Below, piece after piece: positions 1 to 7,500 of a stretch of DNA of 64,000 nucleotides. Position numbers and translations under genes: made by a program. The stretch's first letter is position 1, and each line of letters begins with the position of its first letter. The notes under the pieces were generated by a model. It made no database searches. It worked only from the letters and a program-made list of their open reading frames with translations, and was not told where the DNA came from. Source of the DNA: Mesosutterella porci (GTDB taxonomy: Bacteria > Pseudomonadota > Gammaproteobacteria > Burkholderiales > Burkholderiaceae_F); NCBI RefSeq assembly GCF_022134585.1, contig NZ_JAKNCT010000008.1:1-64000 (forward strand), written 5' to 3'.

Positions 1-65
1 GCTGGGTGTGGAAGCGCCGCGAGGCGTGGAGCTAACCAGTACTAATTGCCCGTGCGGCTTGATCC
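1..65 (+). rRNA. rrl: 23S ribosomal RNA, 3' end (partial)
   Basis: The first ~65 bases match the last part of bacterial 23S rRNA: the conserved stretch GAGCTAACCAGTACTAAT near position 30 and the terminal GCGGCTTGATCC, equivalent to the E. coli end. The gene begins before the window. The 5S gene follows about 160 bases downstream, as in a standard rrn operon. Confidence 0.9.
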
Positions 66-227
66 TATAACCGTGCTGCTTGAAGAAAAGAAGCTGCAGA
101 GGTTTTGAAAGGGAAAAGCAAGGCGTGGAAAAAAAGCGATCGCGCCCTTGAAAGTTCTCATTCCTTCCGAAAGCCATTCGGTTCGTGCCGCGGAAGAAGA
201 AGTCCCGCGGACAGGAACCAAAGCCTT

Positions 228-345
228 TGCCTGACGGCCATAGCAGGGCGGTCCCACTCCTTCCCATTCCGAACAGGACAGTGAAACACCTTCGCGCCGA
301 TGATAGTCAGTTGTATTTCTGGTGAAAGTAGGTCACCGTCAGGCT
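228..345 (+). rRNA. rrf: 5S ribosomal RNA
   Basis: About 118 nt that begin TGCCTGACGGCC and end GTCAGGCT, so the two ends pair to make helix I. Inside are the usual conserved blocks: GGTCCCACTCC, CCGAACAGGACAGTGAAAC and CGCCGATGATAGT. It lies downstream of the 23S end and directly before a strong terminator. The exact ends are set by helix pairing and may be off by a base or two. Confidence 0.93.
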
Positions 346-353
346 TCTCCATC

Positions 354-390
354 AAGCCCCTCCGGACATTCGTCCGGAGGGGCTTTTCCT
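354..390 (+). terminator. Rho-independent terminator of the rRNA operon
   Basis: A perfect 14-bp stem (AAGCCCCTCCGGAC / GTCCGGAGGGGCTT) with a short loop is followed by TTTTCCTTTT. It lies nine bases after the 5S gene, where the rrn transcript should end. Confidence 0.9.
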
Positions 391-749
391 TTTCCCGCTC
401 GGAAAAGCGGGCCTTTTCGATCGAAGCCTCGAACCGCCCTGCGTGCGCCTCAAGACAAGTAGCCTGAGGCTGGTAGTTCCAGGAGGCAGGATTTGAAGTA
501 AGCCTCCGTGTAATCTCTGAGCCTGCGGACATAGACTGCAAGTGAGATCCGCAGAAGTAAAACTCTACTTTTTGCTGCGTATTTCCTGACGCATTTCCCA
601 AGGAACTGCCGAGGGAATGGATGACGCCCGATAATAAATTGTTTCTTCTCTTTGCGCGCCAGCCCTCAGTGTTCGGAAAGTTTGTTCTACAATCTCAAAT
701 CTGGCGGTTTTACGCCGTGTTCCCCGGCAGGCTTCAGGAAAATGTTTTT
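391..749. other. Gap between rrn operon and lptF, no gene seen
   Basis: This 359-base stretch has no ORF with a convincing start site or recognisable protein. An ORF frame runs into lptF from a more upstream ATG at 621, but its extra 43 residues do not look like LptF. A possible -10 (TACAAT, 688–693) for lptF lacks a good -35 partner. Confidence 0.5.
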
Positions 750-1868
750 ATGATATTCAAACGTTCGCTGGTTTCAGAATTTACGAATACAGCCGGGGGA
801 GTATTCACTGTTCTTTTCTCAATCGTGTTGACCGTTGCGCTGGTTCGAATTCTGGCAAGGGTGAACAGCGGTTCTTACGATCAGGGATCGATTCTTCAAA
901 TCGTTCTGTATTCAGCATTGACCTACCTTGCACCACTTCTGGCCATGTCTCTGTTCATCGCGATTCTTATCGCATTGATTCGCAGCTGGCAACAGAACGA
1001 AATGGTGGTCTGGTTTTCTTCCGGCGGGCTGTCGCTCCTGGCGTGGCTCAGGCCGGTCATCCGCTTTTCTATTCCTATCGTTCTTTTGACCGCATTGGTT
1101 TCGCTGGTTCTGGCCCCATGGGCGCGCAACCAGATGGAGGTGAACAAATCCCAGTTCAGCCAGCGCGACGATACAGCAAAGGTCGCATCTGGGCAGTTCA
1201 TCGAATCTCAGGGTGGTAAGCGGGTTTTTTTCATAGAGCAGGCTGATGAGGATCAGGAGTTTGTCAAAGGGATTTTTGTTTCTGAAAATCGCGGTGATAA
1301 AAGGACAATCGTGGTGGCCAGGGAAGGTCGCCTGATGACGAACGATGCAGGTGACCGCTACGTGGAATTAAAAAGCGGCCGTCGTTACGTCGTTCCGGCG
1401 CAGAAACCTTCTTTTCAAATTACCGAGTTTGATAAATACGGCATCCGTCTCGACATCAAGCCGGATCAGGCTTTGTCCGTCAACAAGGCCCAGGCTCTCA
1501 CTACTGACGAGCTCTGGAAGAATCGGCAGGATCCAAAGAACATGGGACAACTTTTCTGGCGGCTGTCCTGGCCTTTCGTCGCACTGAACCTCGCACTGCT
1601 GGCGATACCGCTTTCTTTCTCGAACCCCCGGGCCGGCCGCTCGCTCAATCTTGTCGTTGCGGTCTTGATTTACATCCTCTACCTGAATTCAGTGTCAGCT
1701 GTTCAGACAATGATCACCAACTCTCGATTGACTTGGGTGCAGGGCATGCTGGCAGTCCATGGGGCTGTATTGCTGATAACGACAGTTCTTTTTATTCGCA
1801 GGATTTGGTTTCAACGTTGGTTGCCGCCTCAGCTGTCCATTGGTTATTGGCGGACTCGTGGTAAATAA
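750..1868 (+). CDS. lptF: LPS export ABC transporter permease LptF
   Basis: Inner-membrane permease of the LptB2FG complex, which extracts lipopolysaccharide from the inner membrane and feeds it to the Lpt bridge. The 372-aa product begins MIFKRSLVSEFTNTAGGVF, typical of the YjgP/YjgQ family. It has transmembrane segments in the first ~120 residues and after ~residue 265, separated by a periplasmic beta-jellyroll region. E. coli LptF is of similar length. I chose ATG 750 because CAGGAAA sits upstream at Shine-Dalgarno distance; an in-frame ATG at 621 would add 43 unrelated residues. lptG follows ten bases after the stop, so the two are surely one operon. The upstream neighbour is an rRNA operon rather than the divergent aminopeptidase gene I expect beside lptF in many proteobacteria. 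Confidence 0.93.
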   Translation: MIFKRSLVSEFTNTAGGVFTVLFSIVLTVALVRILARVNSGSYDQGSILQIVLYSALTYLAPLLAMSLFIAILIALIRSWQQNEMVVWFSSGGLSLLAWLRPVIRFSIPIVLLTALVSLVLAPWARNQMEVNKSQFSQRDDTAKVASGQFIESQGGKRVFFIEQADEDQEFVKGIFVSENRGDKRTIVVAREGRLMTNDAGDRYVELKSGRRYVVPAQKPSFQITEFDKYGIRLDIKPDQALSVNKAQALTTDELWKNRQDPKNMGQLFWRLSWPFVALNLALLAIPLSFSNPRAGRSLNLVVAVLIYILYLNSVSAVQTMITNSRLTWVQGMLAVHGAVLLITTVLFIRRIWFQRWLPPQLSIGYWRTRGK

Positions 1869-1878
1869 GGTTTAGAGA

Positions 1879-3018
1879 ATGCGAGTTATTACACGCCATT
1901 TGACAGCTCAGATTTTTCTGGCGACAGCGCTTGTTCTGCTGGCCCTCATTGGACTGTTCCTTTTCTTTGACCTGATTGCCCAGGTGGGAAAGATCGGCAC
2001 GCGCTACAGTTTGGCGCAGGCCTTTCTGATCACAGCGCTCGAAATTCCATCCCGACTGTATGAGGTGATGCCAATCGCAGTGCTGCTGGGCGCGGTGTAC
2101 ACCCTCAGCCGCTGGGCCTCAACTTCCGAATTCACGATTCTGCGGGTTGCGGGACTGAGCCCCGTAGGTTTTGCAAAGGCCTTGGCCGTGCCGGCCGTTA
2201 TTTTTGTCACCCTGACGTATCTTTTAGGTGAGGTGATCGCGCCTATGGCCGACCGCTTTAATAAGGACGTACAGGTGGTTATTAACAACAAGTCCATAAC
2301 TTCGGAATCGTACAGATCGGGCGTATGGGCCCGAGATCAGATTCTTGGAAAAAATCGCGAAGCGCTCGGGGTGAGGTATGTTAACGTCAAGAGCCTTGAC
2401 TCCGGGCGGGCGAAGTCGGCAAAAGGCTGGCGGGTGTTCGAGTTCAACTCTAATGACGAGCTGGTGCGGATGATTGAAGCTTCGGAAGGAAGCTATAACG
2501 GCAAGGAATGGATTCTTAAGAATGCCACTATTTTCAGGCTGCCAACCTTAAACCGGAATTCGGAAGCCGATGCGCCGTCGAAGATTCTGCTAAATCACGA
2601 ATCAACCCTGCCTTTGAGGACATCGCTTGAGCCCAACATCTTAAGCGTGATGGTGGCCGATGCGCCGGAGTCTATGTCCATGGCGGATCTTTGGTCCTAT
2701 CTCCAGCATTTAAGGAGCAATAAAGAAGAAACCGGGCGATATGAGATCGCATTTTGGAAAAAGGCGTTTTATCCGCTTTCCATTTTCGTTATGCTTGCAC
2801 TCTCCATGCCTTTCGCGTATCTGAGTGCCCGCGCCGGAGGGGTCTCCATCAAGATTTTCCTTGGCGTGATGATCGGAATTTTGTTTTACGCTCTTAACAG
2901 CCTGTTCTCGTACTTGGGCGGTGCAAGCACGCTGCCGCCCGTGCTGGCTGCTCTCTTCCCGCCAGCCGTAGTGCTTCTGCTGGCAGCCTGCGCCGTGTGG
3001 CGAGTTGAGCATCGTTAG
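1879..3018 (+). CDS. lptG: LPS export ABC transporter permease LptG
   Basis: Second permease of LptB2FG. The 379-aa YjgP/YjgQ-family protein starts MRVITRHLTAQIFLAT. It has three N-terminal membrane helices, including the ELPSRLYEVMP-like coupling region (here EIPSRLYEVMPIAVLLG, ~residues 55–71). A central periplasmic domain follows, then three C-terminal helices (…AGGVSIKIFLGVMIGILFY…). It is translated ten bases after lptF ends. The two gene products form the heterodimeric channel; the ATPase lptB and the bridge genes lptA/lptC are not in this window. Confidence 0.93.
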   Translation: MRVITRHLTAQIFLATALVLLALIGLFLFFDLIAQVGKIGTRYSLAQAFLITALEIPSRLYEVMPIAVLLGAVYTLSRWASTSEFTILRVAGLSPVGFAKALAVPAVIFVTLTYLLGEVIAPMADRFNKDVQVVINNKSITSESYRSGVWARDQILGKNREALGVRYVNVKSLDSGRAKSAKGWRVFEFNSNDELVRMIEASEGSYNGKEWILKNATIFRLPTLNRNSEADAPSKILLNHESTLPLRTSLEPNILSVMVADAPESMSMADLWSYLQHLRSNKEETGRYEIAFWKKAFYPLSIFVMLALSMPFAYLSARAGGVSIKIFLGVMIGILFYALNSLFSYLGGASTLPPVLAALFPPAVVLLLAACAVWRVEHR

Positions 3019-3060
3019 AAGTCACCTTTGTTTTTTCCCCCATTAAAAGGCTTGCAGCAG

Positions 3061-4485
3061 ATGTCTGAAAATTCGCCTCTTTCCGAGCTCGCCCAGACCA
3101 CGGTGTTGCTTGACAATATTGAGGAAGCCATTGTCAGCGGTTGGAAAACAGAGTATGTCTGGCAGCTGGCTGCGTTCGTCGTTGCCATTGCCGTTTCTTG
3201 GTTTCTCAGCCGTCGGTTCAATGCCTGGGCGTTCAGTCTCAGCCCCTCCAAGGCAGATGAGTCCTGGCACAGCCGGATCAGGAGATACTTGATCGACATC
3301 TCGAGCCATTTGTCTTTTTCGCTCATCGCAGCCTCGACTCTTTGGCTCCTTGTCTGGCTGATAGAACATGCCGGGCTGGTGTCGAGCCACAGCTCGCTGG
3401 TTTTCGCACAACTTGGCTATCTTGTTTTTTATGGGTTCGCCCTGCTAAGGCTGCTGCTTTACGCACTGCGCGGCATGTTAGGCGAAAAACTGGTGACTCC
3501 AGCGCTTACTAAGGTCATCACCTGGGTGTTCTGGATTCTGGTGGCGCTTGAATTTGCCGGGGTTCTTCCGGCGGTCATCCATTTCATGGAAACGCAGTCC
3601 ATCCCAATCGGAAAGGAGAACCTCACCCTTTGGACTGCTTTCTCCGGCCTGGTGTCCGTACTGCTGACTTTGGGTGTGGCTAACTGGTTTGCCAACCTGA
3701 TAGACGAGGCCTTTCGGCGTTCGGCGACGATGGCCCCGAACCTGAAAGTCGTCCTGGGTCGGATCTGCCGCTGGGTGCTGATGGTGGCGGCGGTCTTGAT
3801 CGCCATGAGTTCTGTGGGCATTGATCTGACTGTGCTTTCAGTCTTTGGTGGAGCGCTGGGCGTTGGCGTTGGCTTCGGTCTGCAGAAAATTGCAAGCAAT
3901 TACATTTCCGGCTTCATTATTTTGCTGGATCGATCTGTCAAAATTGGAGATTTTGTGGAGATCGGCGGATTCAAAGGGAAAATAACGGAAATAAACACCC
4001 GCTATACCGTTGTCAATGACTGGAACGGAGTCGACAATATTGTCCCTAACGAAACGTTTGTCACCAGCTCAGTAAAGAATTACTACCACACAGACAACGC
4101 CAGTGTTGCCGTGATTAAAGTGTCAGTTGCTTACGGCAGCGACCTGAACAGGGCCTTGGATATCCTCCGCGAGGAGGCTAACAAACCCGATCGAGTGATC
4201 AAAACCAAAAGAGGCTGGACCGGCATTACCAATCTGGGCGACAGCGCGGTTAATTTGGAGGCGGGAGTCTGGGTGTCGAATATAGGGGACGGAACGGTCG
4301 GCCTCAGGACGCAGATTCTGATCAATGTTCTGAAGCGCTACTCCGAGGAGGGCATCGAAGTGCCATTCCCGCAGGTCGATCTTCACGTGAGGGATGGGGC
4401 AGGGAAGTACATGAGCGCCGAGACGTTGGCTGCAGTTCTCGCGAACATGCAGGAAAGCGAGGCGAAACCCGCAGCTCAATCCTGA
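3061..4485 (+). CDS. MscS-family mechanosensitive ion channel
   Basis: Small-conductance mechanosensitive channel that should open on hypo-osmotic shock. The 474-aa protein has about five to six predicted membrane helices. It then has the MscS signature: a glycine/alanine-rich pore helix (GALGVGVGFGLQKIASNYIS, ~residues 265–284), followed by the beta domain (LLDRSVKIGDFVEIGG, then DNIVPNE) and the cytoplasmic alpha/beta domain. It is longer than E. coli MscS (286 aa) and closer in build to YnaI/YbdG-type paralogues. I prefer ATG 3061; an upstream in-frame TTG at 3028 adds only a non-conserved dozen residues. It runs toward uvrA on the other strand. Which Msc subtype it is cannot be settled here. 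Confidence 0.88.
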   Translation: MSENSPLSELAQTTVLLDNIEEAIVSGWKTEYVWQLAAFVVAIAVSWFLSRRFNAWAFSLSPSKADESWHSRIRRYLIDISSHLSFSLIAASTLWLLVWLIEHAGLVSSHSSLVFAQLGYLVFYGFALLRLLLYALRGMLGEKLVTPALTKVITWVFWILVALEFAGVLPAVIHFMETQSIPIGKENLTLWTAFSGLVSVLLTLGVANWFANLIDEAFRRSATMAPNLKVVLGRICRWVLMVAAVLIAMSSVGIDLTVLSVFGGALGVGVGFGLQKIASNYISGFIILLDRSVKIGDFVEIGGFKGKITEINTRYTVVNDWNGVDNIVPNETFVTSSVKNYYHTDNASVAVIKVSVAYGSDLNRALDILREEANKPDRVIKTKRGWTGITNLGDSAVNLEAGVWVSNIGDGTVGLRTQILINVLKRYSEEGIEVPFPQVDLHVRDGAGKYMSAETLAAVLANMQESEAKPAAQS

Positions 4486-4487
4486 GG

Positions 4488-4526
4488 GCGCCTTTTTCGC
4501 ACGTCCGGCCTCATGGGAAAAGGCGC
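4488..4526. terminator. Possible bidirectional terminator between mscS-type gene and uvrA
   Basis: GCGCCTTTT (4488–4496) can pair with AAAAGGCGC (4518–4526) across a 21-base loop. It sits in the 64-base gap between two convergent stop codons. The stem is real, but the loop is long, so terminator function is only likely. Confidence 0.35.
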
Positions 4527-4549
4527 GGTCGTGCGGAAAAATGCTGAGA

Positions 4550-7500
4550 TCAGGCTTTTTTGGTGTGCTGTTTCATGAATTCAGACAGCACCTTTCCTGT
4601 CGGAGTGCCGGCAACGCTGACCTCGAGGGGGGTCCCTGTTGCTACAACATGGCCACCAGCACTCCCGCCTTCAGGTCCCATGTCAATGATCCAGTCGGCC
4701 TCAGCCATGACGTCAAGGTTGTGCTCTATGACTATGACTGTGTTGCCGGCATCTACAAGCCTGTGAAGAACGTTGACGAGTTTCTGCACATCGGCCATGT
4801 GTAGGCCCACGGTAGGCTCATCAAGGACGTAGAGATCTCCGGTTTTGTCCTGGCGGGCTGCCGCTACAGTTTCTCGCACTTTTGAGAGCTCCGCGACGAG
4901 CTTGATGCGCTGTGCTTCCCCGCCTGACAGGGTCGGCGAGGGCTGGCCCAGCGTCAGATAGCCTAGCCCCACCGAGTCAAGCAGCTTCAGGGGGCGCGCA
5001 ATGGCAGGTGTCGATGCGAAAAACTCCGCGGCGTCCCTGACGGACATCTGCAGAATGTCCCCCGCACTTTTGCCTTTCCAGAGCACCTCTAGGGTCTGTT
5101 CATTGAAGCGCTTGCCCCCGCAGTCCTCGCAGATCACCTTGACCTCTGGCAGAAAGCTCATCTCAATGGTTCTCAGCCCCTGACCAGCACAAGTCTCGCA
5201 TCGTCCTCCTTTGGTGTTGAAAGAAAAGCGGCTCGCCGTATACCCTCTCTCCTTGGCGAGATTGGATCCGGCAAGGATTTTACGGATTGCGTCCCAAATG
5301 CTGATATAGGTGGCGGGGCAGGAACGCGGCGTTTTTCCTATAGGCGTCTGGTCAACTTCGAGCACCCGTCCGACGCTCTGCCAGTTTTCAATGCTCTGAC
5401 AGCCCTGCCATGAAGGTGTGGATTTTTTCCCTCTGCCAGCAATGGCCGCCTGCAGATTGCTCAACAACACGTCTCTGCAGAGGCTGGATTTTCCTGAGCC
5501 CGAAACGCCTGTTATGACAGTGAGCCTGTTCAATGGGAAGCAGACCCGGTCTACCTGCAGGTTGTGCAGTCGGGCCCCGACAAGCGTGAGGCATGGGTCT
5601 TTGGAAGGATTGAACGGCCGGCGCGGCGACAGCCTGTGCAGATGAGGATGCGCCAGCATCTGCCCGGTCACGGACTTCGGGGCTTTGATGATGTCGCGAA
5701 CGGATCCCTCGGCGACCAGAGTTCCTCCCTCGCTGCCGGCGCCGGGGCCGATGTCGATGATATGGTCGGCTCTTCGGATGGTATCCTCGTCGTGCTCGAC
5801 AACGAGTAGCGTGTTGCCTTTCTTTGACAAGGCGCCGATGGCGTCCAACAGTATTCCGTTGTCTCGTGGATGGAGACCGATCGTAGGCTCGTCCAGCACA
5901 TAGCAGACGCCGCGCAGGTTCGAGCCCAGCTGGGATGCGAGTCTGATGCGCTGGGCTTCGCCCCCGGACAGCGTGGGAGACGCCCGGTCCAGCGACAGGT
6001 AACCCAAGCCCACCTTCGAGAGGAAAGACAGGCGGGAAGTAAGTTCCTTGAGAATGTCGCTTGCAATGGCTGCGTCGTGTTCAGACAGCCGCAGGCTCTT
6101 GAAGAAGCCGATGGCTTCATCCACGGTCATGCGGCACAGATCACTGATGCTGCGCCCCGAGAACTTGACTGCCAGGGCAATCTTATTTAACCGCAGCCCG
6201 TGACAGTCCGGACATATTGTTTCAGACTCCCCGGCTTCAGAGGCCCATGCCTGTTCCTCGCCAGTCTGACTGGCGTCGAATCCTTTCAAGAGAACTCCGG
6301 TTCCAAAGCAGGTCGGGCACCAGCCCATTTTGCTGTTGTAGGAGAACAGCCGGGGATCGAGATCAGGAAAGCTCATGTCGCAGGAAGGACAGGCTCTTTT
6401 GGTTGAGAACACCTCCATTTCAGGGAGCTTGCCTGCGGCGGGGATGGCATCAAGCTTCAATATGCCTACGATGCCCTTTCCCAGCGTGATGGCCGTGGCG
6501 ATATGCGCTTTGAGTTCAGGAAGTGTTTTCTCCGTCACTTCCAGTTCTGCCACGGGCAGTTCAATAGAGTGTTCTGCATACCGGGCCAGTTTAGGGAATT
6601 TGCGGGTGTCGGCCAACTTGCCGTCTACGCGTAGTTCCTTGTAGCCGTGTTTGTCGGCCCACTTGGCAAGCTCTGTGTAAATGCCCTTCCGATGGGAAAC
6701 AAGGGGGGCCAGGATCATGATTCTCGAGTTTCGGGATGATTTCCGGACCGCTTCAACTATGGCGGCTGGAGACTGGGGGCGGACCTCAATGCCGCAGTTT
6801 GGGCAGTACTGCGTTCCCAGCTTCATGAACAAGAGGCGCAGGAAATGGTAAATCTCGGTCATCGTAGCGACTGTGGATTTACGACCGCCGCGGGAGGTTC
6901 TCTGTTCAATGGCCACTGTGGGCGGTATTCCCAGCACGGCGTCCACATCTGCTCTTGCCGCAGGCTGGACAATGGAGCGCGCATAAGCGTTGAGCGATTC
7001 CAGATAGCGCCTTTGCCCTTCCTTAAAGACGATGTCAAAGGCCAGCGTGGATTTGCCCGATCCGGACAGACCGGTCACAACCGTAAATTTATCGCGCGGA
7101 ATATTGACGGTGAGGTTCTTCAAATTGTGCTCGCGTGCGTTGACCACGCTGATCTGTCCTTTGAGGGCCCGCGCTTTGCCGCGGGACTGAGGGCTGAGCG
7201 CGGCGACCGGAGGCGTGCGAGTGAAGTTATGCTCAAAGGGCCGCCCGGACTCGATGGCCTGGCGGTATGACAACAGAGCTTGTCCGGTATAGGATTCACC
7301 GCAGGCTTCGATGTCCGGGACCGTACCGGCAGCCACGATACGGCCACCCGCATCGCCGCCTTCGGGGCCCAGGTCGATGATCCAGTCCGCATTGGCAATG
7401 ACGTCGAGATTGTGTTCTACAACGAGCGCAGAGTGTCCGGCGTCGATGATTTTCCTTAGCGCTGCAAGCAGCTTGTCTATATCCGAAAAATGCAGTCCCG

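Noticed and set aside
621..749. Upstream start giving LptF 43 extra residues
   Set aside because: The extra residues do not fit the family, while ATG 750 has a ribosome-binding site and gives the usual length.
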